Origin: Maritimibacter sp.
Lineage (GTDB): Bacteria > Pseudomonadota > Alphaproteobacteria > Rhodobacterales > Rhodobacteraceae
Assembly: GCA_017792445.1 (NCBI GenBank)
Contig: CP051232.1
Location: forward strand, 620,001-684,000
Reading direction: 5' to 3'
DNA: 64,000 nucleotides
Every line of letters starts with the position of its first letter. Positions within the stretch are counted from its first letter, which is position 1. Shown piece after piece: positions 43,346 to 51,594 of this stretch. The position numbers and the translations under genes are program-made. The notes beneath the pieces were generated by a model. It was not told the origin of the DNA, ran no database searches, and worked only from the letters and a program-made list of their open reading frames with translations.

Positions 43346-46114
43346 TCAGCTCTCCTCGCTCAGTCTGATCAGCGCGGTGATTTCGGTTGCCTTGCGGCTG
43401 CCGCCCGCGGCGGCCTTCTCCAGCCAGGTCACGGCCTCGGCCGGGTTCGCTTCAATGCCGATGCCGAAGGCCAGCGCCTCGCCGTATTCGGCCATCGCGG
43501 TCGTGTCGCCGCCTTCTGCCGCCTTGCGCAGCCAGTCGGTCGACTCGGCCAGCATGGCGCCATTCTCGGCGGTGTCTTGAAGATACTGGCCATAGGCCCG
43601 CATCGAGTAGATGTCGCCGTTCGCCGCCGCGGTGCGGTAAAGGTCCGGCATATCGAGCATCGCCTCGATCCGTTCCTTCACCGCCGCGTCGGCACCGCGG
43701 TAGCGGCTGAGGTAGCTTGAAAGCATCTCCCACTCGTCGGCGTCGCGGGCGTCCGCGATCATGGCGACGGCGCGGTCCGGGTCATAGGTCGGCGCGTCCT
43801 GCATCAACGCCAGTTCGAACAGCTCGCGCGCGGCGCTTTCGTCGCCCAAGGCGAAGGCCCGCTCCAGCAGCGCATGCGCCTCGGCCGCCGCGTCCGGTCC
43901 GCCCGCGTCCATTTTCATCTCGGCCAGCCCGCGCATCGCCCACGCATTCTGCCCGGTCAGATGCTCGGCAATGTCGAGCCAGTGGGAAACCTCGGCGTCA
44001 TCGCCCAGGGTGTTGGACAGTTGCGCCATCGACATCGCGTGCTTGTAGTCACAGCGCATCACGCCAGCCGCGCGGGACAGGTAAAGATCGCGCGTGTCGC
44101 CTTCGACGTAGGGCGCGGCGAAGACCAGCGCATCGAAATCGCCGTTGTCCGCGATCACCTGCGCGTATTCGTCGTAAATCCGCTGCCGGTGCTCGGCGTC
44201 GGCGTCGAGGTTCGCGATCAGCTGGATCGCGGCTCCGATCCCGGCCTCGGCAGGTTCGCGCAGCAGGGCAAGGATCTCTTCGCGGGTGGTGTCGTCGCCC
44301 ACGGCCTCGTAGTCCAGCAACGCCTGCGCCAGTTCCAGCGCGGCGGGCGCGCCCGATTGCTGGTACTCGCGCCGCAGCATGTCGAAGGCGGCAAGACGCT
44401 GTTCGCGGTTGCTGGCCAGTTGCAGTTCCAGCTTCGCCAGCGCGTTCAGCACGTCGCTATAGCGCTCGGAATAGTCCTGCCAGAACGCGCGCATTTCGTC
44501 GTCGGCGAAGTCCGCGTAGTCGAGGTACTTCAGCCAACTCGCCAACGAGCTTGGGCGGCCATACAGCGCCTGACTTTGGATGATGGCGATTTCCTGCGGG
44601 TTGTCCTCGGGCGTCAGCGCGATGAGCCGGGCCGCCGGGATCTCGATATTGGCCGATGCGGTGGCTTCCTCGGTATCGGACCAATAGGCGGCTTCTTCCA
44701 GACGCGGGCTGTCGGCGGCTTGGCACATGAAGGCCGCGGCCAGTCGCTTGGACGGCGTCACACCGCCGTAAACCGACACCGAGCGGCTCAGCATACCGAC
44801 CGCGCGCTCGAATTCCTCGGGCGACTGGCGGCGGGCGATCAGCATGGTCGCAAGGCGCGTGATGCCGTCGAGGTCGCCCCGGGCCGAAGCTTCTTCCAGC
44901 AGCGCCATCGCCTCTGCCTCGCCAGCCCAGCGGCCCCTGGTTTCCAGCACGTTCTGCGCAAGACGGGTGAATACCCAGCCGGGCGCGTCGTTCATCTCGG
45001 AAATCGCGGTCAGGGCGTCGATACGTTTGGCCTGCTTGTCGGGGTACTGCGCCTTGTGCTCTTCAAGAAACAGCGCGACGCGGGTCAGGCCAGGGCGGCC
45101 CCCGCCAGAGGCTGCCGCCTCGTACAGGTCAAGCGCGTGGTCGAGGTCGCGTTCGACAAGCGATCCCGCTTCGTAAAGACGGCCCAGTTCGATCTGGGCA
45201 TAGCTCAGCCCGCCGTCGGACGCCTGCGTCAGGTATTCAAGCAGGACGTCGTTGTCCTTCTCGAAGCCCTCGGCCTGCATGTGGTATTCGACAACCTTCC
45301 ACGCGGCATAGTCGTCGCCGAGGTCGGCAGTGAACCGGTACCAGTCGTGCGCCAGACTGGCGTCGTGGGTGACGACCTCTCCGTTGTGGTACTCGCGCGC
45401 GATGCGCGAGGTCCGGTCGCAGATCGTCGAGTTCAGTTCGCCGACCAGCGAGCCGAACGCCATGGTCACGGCAAGATCGACCGGCACGTCCCAGCCCTCG
45501 GGCGCGCGGCCTTCGGCTGTCATTTTCGACAACGCCAGCAGCGCGTCGGCGTTGCCGCCGTAGCCCGCCGCGATCAGCAGTTCGTTTGCGCGGGCGCGGT
45601 CACGTTCCACCCCGATGCCATCGCGGTAGAACCGCGACAGGGCGTTCTGGATGCGCGGGGAATCCGAACCTTCCATGCGCGCCAGTTCCGTCACCAGCCG
45701 GCGCGAGCGGAGCTCTTCGTAGCGGCCCGCGTCTTCCATCGCCTGAATACGGGTCAGCAGGGCGTTGCGGCCCGCGAACTTGGGGTCGCGTTCGGCCAGC
45801 CGGTCGATCATCGCGTCGATGGTGCCATACCAGCGGCGGGGGTCGATCTGTTGCAGCCGCTTCAGGTCGCGGCGGACGAAGTCCGAGTCCATCTCGGGCA
45901 GCGCGCCGCCGTCCCACGCGGACCACAGGGCGACGGTCTCTTCGTCCGGCGGGCGGGCGATGCAGACGTCCTGCGGGGCCATCTCGGGCGGGCGAAAGAC
46001 CAGATCGATGGTTTCCGCCGGGGCGCGGGGCGCTGCCGCAATGGGCAGCGCCGCCGCAAGCACGAGGGTTCGGGCAAAGCGCCGGACAGGACAGAGGTGG
46101 GATTGGGATGTCAT
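43346..46114 (-). CDS. algK: AlgK-like Sel1/TPR-repeat protein, about twice normal length
   Basis: A secreted repeat protein of 922 residues. A Sec signal (ARTLVLAAALPIAAAPRAPA) is followed by tandem Sel1-like helical repeats through most of the chain, for example YAQIELGRLYEAG (about residue 310) and AMAEYGEALAFGIGIEANPAEA near the end. Pseudomonas AlgK is about 475 residues, is a lipoprotein and scaffolds the AlgE export pore. Here no lipobox cysteine follows the signal, and no algE gene is present. Operon position supports the AlgK role; the sequence similarity is at repeat level only. Confidence 0.72.
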   Translation of the reverse strand: MTSQSHLCPVRRFARTLVLAAALPIAAAPRAPAETIDLVFRPPEMAPQDVCIARPPDEETVALWSAWDGGALPEMDSDFVRRDLKRLQQIDPRRWYGTIDAMIDRLAERDPKFAGRNALLTRIQAMEDAGRYEELRSRRLVTELARMEGSDSPRIQNALSRFYRDGIGVERDRARANELLIAAGYGGNADALLALSKMTAEGRAPEGWDVPVDLAVTMAFGSLVGELNSTICDRTSRIAREYHNGEVVTHDASLAHDWYRFTADLGDDYAAWKVVEYHMQAEGFEKDNDVLLEYLTQASDGGLSYAQIELGRLYEAGSLVERDLDHALDLYEAAASGGGRPGLTRVALFLEEHKAQYPDKQAKRIDALTAISEMNDAPGWVFTRLAQNVLETRGRWAGEAEAMALLEEASARGDLDGITRLATMLIARRQSPEEFERAVGMLSRSVSVYGGVTPSKRLAAAFMCQAADSPRLEEAAYWSDTEEATASANIEIPAARLIALTPEDNPQEIAIIQSQALYGRPSSLASWLKYLDYADFADDEMRAFWQDYSERYSDVLNALAKLELQLASNREQRLAAFDMLRREYQQSGAPAALELAQALLDYEAVGDDTTREEILALLREPAEAGIGAAIQLIANLDADAEHRQRIYDEYAQVIADNGDFDALVFAAPYVEGDTRDLYLSRAAGVMRCDYKHAMSMAQLSNTLGDDAEVSHWLDIAEHLTGQNAWAMRGLAEMKMDAGGPDAAAEAHALLERAFALGDESAARELFELALMQDAPTYDPDRAVAMIADARDADEWEMLSSYLSRYRGADAAVKERIEAMLDMPDLYRTAAANGDIYSMRAYGQYLQDTAENGAMLAESTDWLRKAAEGGDTTAMAEYGEALAFGIGIEANPAEAVTWLEKAAAGGSRKATEITALIRLSEES

Positions 46115-46142
46115 GCGTTTCGCCCCCCTCGGGCTGGTCGTC

Positions 46143-46772
46143 TTACTGGGTGTAGCTGTTGGGAACCGCGACGGCGGTATAAGCGCCGTCCAGTTCGGTC
46201 AGAACGATGGACACGCCGGCCTTGCGCTTCAGCTCGACCGCCGCCACCGAGGCCAGCGTCTCGCCCCCGGCGCGCAGTTCAAAGTCCAGCGTCAGCGGTG
46301 CTTTCAGGGCGACGGACTTGCCCAGACCCGGCGCAACGTCCTCGATAGCCACCGCCTTGGCGGCAGGGACGTACAGTTCGACCGCGTCATTACCGGTGAG
46401 GTTGTAAAAGCTCACGTCAGACTTCGACGGGCTGTTCACCATCTCGTCGGTCAGCACCTCGGGTTCGCCTGTCTCGGACAGCACCACGGTGTAATAGCTG
46501 CTGGGCGCGACCTCGATGCTGGTGGTGGCCGAGGGCAGCGCCACTTCGATGGTCCCTGGCATCACGTTCACGTAGGACGATACGCCCTCGTCCAGATTGC
46601 GGACCTCGGTGCCGTCGACCGTGGCGAAGGCCTCGCCCGGCGCCAGCACACGGATGAAGCTGGAGTTCGGGTCGAACACATCCTGGTACAGGCCGTCATC
46701 CTGCGCGAAGGCCTGACCGGCCGCGGCAGAGAGGGCCAGCACCCCGGCCAGAACGAAACGACGAGACTTCAT
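46143..46772 (-). CDS. algF: AlgF-like alginate O-acetylation protein
   Basis: A periplasmic beta-rich protein of 209 residues. The ATG at 46772 overlaps the algX stop by four bases and gives a signal peptide (MKSRRFVLAGVLALSAAAGQ, cleaved after AFAQ). GLYQDVFDPNSSFIRVLAPG matches the AlgF N-terminus, where LYDP...SAFVRV is typical. AlgF adapts the acetyl relay between AlgI/AlgJ and the polymer. Length matches Pseudomonas AlgF (about 216). Confidence 0.85.
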   Translation of the reverse strand: MKSRRFVLAGVLALSAAAGQAFAQDDGLYQDVFDPNSSFIRVLAPGEAFATVDGTEVRNLDEGVSSYVNVMPGTIEVALPSATTSIEVAPSSYYTVVLSETGEPEVLTDEMVNSPSKSDVSFYNLTGNDAVELYVPAAKAVAIEDVAPGLGKSVALKAPLTLDFELRAGGETLASVAAVELKRKAGVSIVLTELDGAYTAVAVPNSYTQ

Positions 46773-48241
46773 GACTTTTCCTCGCTTTGATTGGAACACA
46801 CGGAAAGTGTCGGAGCTGCCCCGTAGACCTGGGACATCTCGATTTCGACTTCCGCCGGGCCGTCGGGCCAAAGGGCCGAGAGCGGCATGTAGAACCGCCC
46901 GGTCCGGCGAAGACGCTCGCCACGGGCCACCGACTTGGTGCGCCGGTAGCCATCGGCAGAGACAAAGGTGAACCGCGCTTCCAGCCCCGCCGACCCCGAG
47001 GTGTCGAGGAACAGGCTGTCGCTTGCATCAAGGTCCAGCCCGCTCAGGTCGGCGGTCAGGACGGTGCGGCTCTCGTTCAGGGTCGCGTCCAGCGGGACGT
47101 CGCAGGCTCCGCGCGCGGCTGCGATCAGCTCACGCATGGGCTGGTCGCCGTACTGGGCGAGGTTGTTGTAGATCGGGTTTTCCCACACCAGATACCGCGG
47201 CCGGTTCTCTTGGAACTCGGCAGAGGTCATGTACGAGATCATCGCGCCGAACTGGTTGCCGCCGGTGATCGCGTAGTTGATGACCTCCAACTCGCTGTGC
47301 TGGGCAAGGAAACCGGGGAAGTTGTTGATGGGCGAGTCCGAGAAGGACGTGCCAAGCAAAGCGACCGGCACAGCGGCCTCTTGCTCTCCGAACAGGTCGA
47401 AGCCGCCGCCACCTGCGCCTTCGTCATCGCCAAGTCCGATGTCGATGCCGGGATCCTCGGACGCGGGCGCCTCGGCGGTGTCTCCAAGGCCGATATCGAC
47501 CGGCGCGTCGTCCTCGGCATCTCCCAGCCCGATGTCGATTGCCCCGCCTTCGCCAAGTCCCAGATCGACCGACCCGTTCGAGATGGTCGTGTCGTATGTC
47601 ATCGTCTGCGGCTCGGGCAGCGTGTCGAGACAGTGCTTTTGCAGGATGCGGCGCATCCCCGAGAAGGCGATATCCATGCCCGTCTCGACGGTTTCAAAGG
47701 TGGTTTTCGGCAGGTCCTCGTATTCCGGCTGCGCGCGGATCACGTCGGCAATCGCCGCAGCGGTCAGGTCGGCGCCCTTGGCCGTCCAGTGAAAGTCCGC
47801 CCGGAAGAACGGCAGCGCATCACCCGGCGCGTCCTTCATCGCGGTGCGGGCGTCGACGGTCAGCACGCCTGCCTCTTCGAGGCGGGCGATGATCTCGTCA
47901 TGGGTCCAGTTGGCGATGTCGAGGTCGAAGCCGTACAGCCGCGCCTCGTCCGGCAGGAGTTCCGGCAGAACGGCGCTTTTCGTCGGGATCGGCACGTAGA
48001 TCAGCGTTGTCCCCCGCTCGGCCAGCGCGCGGCTCAGTTCCGCCATGTCCGCCACGACCTTGTCCGAGAACGAATGGTGCAGGCGAAGGTCGGCGTGAAT
48101 GCGGTAGAACACCCCGTCGCGGCCCTCGATGGTCGGCAGTTCCTTGTCGGTTTCCAGCCCGGTGCAGCCGAAGGCCGAGGGCGTCTCGGCCAGTGCGGGG
48201 GCGGCCAGCGCGATCAGGGCGGTGGTCAGAAGATGTTTCAT
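46769..48241 (-). CDS. algX: AlgX-like O-acetyltransferase with acidic glycine-rich repeat insertion
   Basis: A periplasmic SGNH-type acetyltransferase of 490 residues with a Sec signal (MKHLLTTALIALAAPALAE). The catalytic triad looks intact: Asp149 and His151 in DFHW, Ser299 in GTSFS. Between His and Ser there are 148 residues, against about 93 in Pseudomonas AlgX; the excess is a 60-residue acidic insert (about 225-285) with repeats VDLGLG, IDIGLGD, VDIGLGD, IDIGLGD and FDLFG. The C-terminal 120 residues are the expected carbohydrate-binding-like domain. It transfers acetyl groups to the polymer in the periplasm. Confidence 0.85.
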   Translation of the reverse strand: MKHLLTTALIALAAPALAETPSAFGCTGLETDKELPTIEGRDGVFYRIHADLRLHHSFSDKVVADMAELSRALAERGTTLIYVPIPTKSAVLPELLPDEARLYGFDLDIANWTHDEIIARLEEAGVLTVDARTAMKDAPGDALPFFRADFHWTAKGADLTAAAIADVIRAQPEYEDLPKTTFETVETGMDIAFSGMRRILQKHCLDTLPEPQTMTYDTTISNGSVDLGLGEGGAIDIGLGDAEDDAPVDIGLGDTAEAPASEDPGIDIGLGDDEGAGGGGFDLFGEQEAAVPVALLGTSFSDSPINNFPGFLAQHSELEVINYAITGGNQFGAMISYMTSAEFQENRPRYLVWENPIYNNLAQYGDQPMRELIAAARGACDVPLDATLNESRTVLTADLSGLDLDASDSLFLDTSGSAGLEARFTFVSADGYRRTKSVARGERLRRTGRFYMPLSALWPDGPAEVEIEMSQVYGAAPTLSVCSNQSEEKS

Positions 48242-49044
48242 TCGGTGTCCTCCGTCGTGGGGGCGTCATCCGTCTCGGGGATTGGCACCGGCAACGCGGC
48301 CAGCGCCGTCTCGACGCCCGGCATCAGGTTCCCGGCGATCAGGGTCATGCGCATCGAGTCCGAAGCCTGCGCCAGTTCGAGATAGTCGCGGGCGCGCTCC
48401 AGTTCCGCGCGGGTCGGATCCGGCTTCTGCAAAAGCGCGGTGGCCAGTTGCAGCGACACGCCTGCCGCGCCGTCGCCGCTGCCGTTCAACACCAACCGCT
48501 CGACATCGCCGCCGAAGCTGCCGAAGGGCTTGCCAGCGAGGTGATATTGCAGCACCGCGTCGATGGCGCGGCTGTTTCCGGCGCGGGCGTAGGCCAGCAG
48601 GATGTCGCGGATCACGTCCATGCGGCGGGGCGGTACGGCGTCGAAGTCCTCGATGGCGTCGATGGCCTGCACCATCCCGAAGATCGCCCCGGCCCGACCG
48701 GTGGCCGCCGCCATGCCGTAGTAATGCGCGGCATCATCGGCGAGATCGGGGTTGCCGGTCTTCATCAGCCGTTCGGCGAACCGGTAGGCGGCGAAACCGT
48801 CGCCGTAGTCCGCGATCCGGCGCAGGTCCGTCAGCGAGACAGAGCCGCCGTCGATCAGCCGCCGGCGCGCCTGTTGAAGCCTCCACGGAAGCTGCCGGGT
48901 GGACTGGAGGCCCGGCGCAAGTTCGACAGAGATCCGCTTGGCCTCGGGGTCGGCCGCGCTGCCGGCGGTGTTCAGGTCGACGACCTGCGCCGCCGCCGGA
49001 CCCGCCAGCAAGGCTACAGTCGCGGTGAGGATCAGCTTACGCAT
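48238..49044 (-). CDS. Periplasmic helical-repeat protein inside the alg operon
   Basis: A 268-residue protein with a Sec signal (MRKLILTATVALLAGPAAA). The rest is mostly helical with Sel1/TPR-like pieces (AAYRFAERLMKTGNPDLADDAAHYYGMAA) and an acidic C-terminus. It has no counterpart in the Pseudomonas alg operon that I recall. It overlaps algX by four bases and algJ by eight, so it is certainly translated with them. Likely a scaffold for the acetylation complex or an additional AlgK-like part; function unproven. Confidence 0.75.
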   Translation of the reverse strand: MRKLILTATVALLAGPAAAQVVDLNTAGSAADPEAKRISVELAPGLQSTRQLPWRLQQARRRLIDGGSVSLTDLRRIADYGDGFAAYRFAERLMKTGNPDLADDAAHYYGMAAATGRAGAIFGMVQAIDAIEDFDAVPPRRMDVIRDILLAYARAGNSRAIDAVLQYHLAGKPFGSFGGDVERLVLNGSGDGAAGVSLQLATALLQKPDPTRAELERARDYLELAQASDSMRMTLIAGNLMPGVETALAALPVPIPETDDAPTTEDTE

Positions 49045-50116
49045 CCGTCTCCTCCTCGGCGCGCTCCATCAGCGCCGGGTCGGTCAGGTAACGAACCGGG
49101 AATTCCCAGATCACCACTGGCGGCACCTCTTCCGTGCCCGCCTCGATGCGCGACAGGAACGCGGCCATCGGCGCGACCGGGCCCTGCCCCTCTTCGGCGT
49201 AGTTCAGAACGTCCTGCGCCAGCGACAGCTTCAACGCCTCGGCGAAGCTCCAGTTGGGGTTGGCGGAATAGCTGGTGCCGACAAGGGCATAGGCGTCGCT
49301 GCCGCCGCCGCCGAAGATGTCCATACCGCCATCGCCGTCATCAGAGACCGCCTCGGCCACGTAGGGCGTCACATGCTCGGGACGCAGGCCGACGAAGGGG
49401 GCAAGCTCGTCCGACGTAACGAAGGTCACGAGATCGCCGGTGAAGCTGACCGGTGCGCCCTGCACCACGTCGAAAGACGCGTCGCCAATGGCGACCCGGC
49501 CCGAGGCCGCAACCGCTTCGGAGACGTCGAAGGCCGCGTCGGGGGTCCAGTGCGTATCGGTGCGGAAGAAGGCGTCCGCGCGCTTCGACAGCACCGGGCG
49601 GGTGTCCACGGCTTCGACGCCCGCACCGTCCAGCGCCGCGACGAAGGCCGCATAGTCCTTCTCGATCCGCGCAGGCTGGTCGTCATCGTCCGCCTGCGCG
49701 CGCTCCATATCCAGCTTCGCGGGCAAAGGAACCACGACCAGCTCGGCGCCCGCCTTTTCCAGCGTGGCACGGACACTTGCGATATAACCGATCGTCTCGT
49801 CCAGCCCATGCTCGGCCGTGGCCAGCGGGCGGTATTCCTCGTCCGAGAACAGCCAGCCATTGCGGCCGACCACCACGCCATCACGCCCCTCGCCCAGCGC
49901 GATGTAGCGGACGGCGCCGATGATGCCGACGGCGGGCTCGCGGTGCGGCAGGTTCGCGCGGTAGATCGAGTCGATCTCCTGCGTGACCTCGCCCGACCAC
50001 AGACCGGCCCACTTCGGCCCCTCCACGTCCGAGGTGAACAGGCTGTAGTTGGCGAAAGCCGCGTAGCCGAAGAAGGCGGCGGGAAGGGTCAGTTTCAGAG
50101 CAAGGCGAAGCGACAT
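49037..50116 (-). CDS. algJ: AlgJ-like O-acetyltransferase
   Basis: A 359-residue SGNH-type protein with an N-terminal membrane or signal-anchor segment (LALKLTLPAAFFGYAAFAN). Catalytic residues are visible as Asp187 and His189 in TDTHW, and Ser282 in GTSYS. The YSLFTSDVEGP opening and GRNGWLF block are common to AlgJ proteins. A short Asp/Gly run, DDGDGGMDIFGG (259-270), precedes the Ser block, echoing the repeat insert of AlgX. It relays acetyl groups from AlgI in the periplasm. Confidence 0.87.
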   Translation of the reverse strand: MSLRLALKLTLPAAFFGYAAFANYSLFTSDVEGPKWAGLWSGEVTQEIDSIYRANLPHREPAVGIIGAVRYIALGEGRDGVVVGRNGWLFSDEEYRPLATAEHGLDETIGYIASVRATLEKAGAELVVVPLPAKLDMERAQADDDDQPARIEKDYAAFVAALDGAGVEAVDTRPVLSKRADAFFRTDTHWTPDAAFDVSEAVAASGRVAIGDASFDVVQGAPVSFTGDLVTFVTSDELAPFVGLRPEHVTPYVAEAVSDDGDGGMDIFGGGGSDAYALVGTSYSANPNWSFAEALKLSLAQDVLNYAEEGQGPVAPMAAFLSRIEAGTEEVPPVVIWEFPVRYLTDPALMERAEEETDA

Positions 50117-50129
50117 CTGCGATCTCCGG

Positions 50130-51590
50130 TCAGAACTGGAAGTAGAGGAAGGGCGAGAAACTTTGCTCGGCCAGCTTCAGGACGGTCAGCACCCCGATGG
50201 CGAGCACCGCGACCACCGAGACGGTCTGCATCAGCGTGCCCTGCGCCGCGTAGCTTTCCACGATCACCGTGCCGTCATGGGACACCGGGGCGTCCTTCGC
50301 GGGTTTGGTGAAGTACTCGTGGATATGCGGCTCAAGGAACACGACAACGGCGGCGATCAGGGCCAGCGCGACGCTTTCGCGGGTGACCTCCATCCACAGG
50401 GCCGGGTCGCCGGTCAGGCCGTTCGCTCCGAACATGCCCGCGTAGACCTCGAACCCTTCCGAGACGGTCGTGGCGCGGAACATCACCCATCCGATCAGGA
50501 CGAAGAACAGGGTCAGCGGCAGCGAGATCCAGCTGTCCGCCGCGCGCTTGTGCCAGCCCGTATAGCGTTCGGCCGCCAGAAGCCCGCCGTGCCAGAAGCC
50601 CCACAAGACGAAGGTCCAGTTCGCGCCGTGCCACAGGCCGCCCAGCACCATCACCGCCATCAGGTTGAAGTAGGTGCGGCCCGGCCCTTTACGGTTCCCG
50701 CCCAGCGAGATGTAGAGGTAGTCGCGCAGCCAGTTCGACAGCGAGATGTGCCAGCGGCGCCAGAACTCGGTGATCGAGCGGCTGATGTAGGGGAAGCGGA
50801 AGTTCTCGAGGAAGCGGAAGCCCATCATCCGGCCCAGCCCGATGGCCATGTCCGAATAGCCCGAGAAGTCGAAGTACAGTTGCAGCATGTAGGCCAGCGC
50901 CCCGGCCCATGCGAGCGCCATGCCCACTTCGCCGCCGCCGAAGACCACGTCGGCCAGCGGCGCCACGGCGTCGGCGAGGATAACCTTCTTGCCAAGCCCG
51001 ATCAGGAAACGGGCGAGGCCGTCGCAGAACATCTCGACCGAGTGCTCACGCTCGCGGAACTGGTCCTCGAGATCCTTGTAGCGCAGGATCGGCCCGGCGA
51101 TCAGCTGCGGGAACAGCGCGATGAAGGCGGCGAAGTCGATAAAGCTGGCGTCGGCGGTGGCGTCGCCGCGATGGACGTCGATCAGGTAGCTCAGCGCCTG
51201 GAACACGTAGAACGAGATGCCGATGGGCAGGATCAGATGCCAGTGTACGCCCAGCCCGGCCGCGTCGGTGCCCATCAGGGCCGCAAAGCTGTCGATGAAG
51301 AAGTTCAGGTACTTGAAGACACCCAGGACGCCGAGACATCCGACGACGCCGATGCCCAGCCAGACGCGGCCCGCCTTGGTGCCGCGGTGCCTCGAGACCT
51401 GCTGGCCGACGACATAGGCGAAGGCGGTGGTCAGGAACAGCAGGCCTAGGAAGTCGACCCGCCACCACGCGTAGAAGACATAAGAACCGGCGAGGATCGT
51501 GTAGGACTTCAGCTTTGCCGGAGTCAGGTAGTAGGCCGCCAGAAACACCGGCAGGAACAGGAACAGGAAGGATTCCGAAGAGAAGACCAT
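50130..51590 (-). CDS. algI: AlgI-like membrane-bound O-acyltransferase (MBOAT)
   Basis: A polytopic inner-membrane protein of 486 residues with about ten or more helices. It opens MVFSSESFLFLFLPVFLAAYYL, standard for AlgI, and carries the MBOAT catalytic His in GLWHGANWTFVLWG, plus WRRWHISLSNWLRDYLYI. It brings acetyl groups across the membrane to AlgJ/AlgX. Length and all landmarks are normal, so O-acetylation of the polymer looks functional. It starts 4 bases after algG. Confidence 0.93.
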   Translation of the reverse strand: MVFSSESFLFLFLPVFLAAYYLTPAKLKSYTILAGSYVFYAWWRVDFLGLLFLTTAFAYVVGQQVSRHRGTKAGRVWLGIGVVGCLGVLGVFKYLNFFIDSFAALMGTDAAGLGVHWHLILPIGISFYVFQALSYLIDVHRGDATADASFIDFAAFIALFPQLIAGPILRYKDLEDQFREREHSVEMFCDGLARFLIGLGKKVILADAVAPLADVVFGGGEVGMALAWAGALAYMLQLYFDFSGYSDMAIGLGRMMGFRFLENFRFPYISRSITEFWRRWHISLSNWLRDYLYISLGGNRKGPGRTYFNLMAVMVLGGLWHGANWTFVLWGFWHGGLLAAERYTGWHKRAADSWISLPLTLFFVLIGWVMFRATTVSEGFEVYAGMFGANGLTGDPALWMEVTRESVALALIAAVVVFLEPHIHEYFTKPAKDAPVSHDGTVIVESYAAQGTLMQTVSVVAVLAIGVLTVLKLAEQSFSPFLYFQF

Positions 51591-51594
51591 CGCG

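Noticed and set aside
43874..46348. Open frame of 824 codons opposite algK and algF
   Set aside because: Antisense to genes with signal peptides and operon-type overlaps; no ribosome site or recognisable domain.
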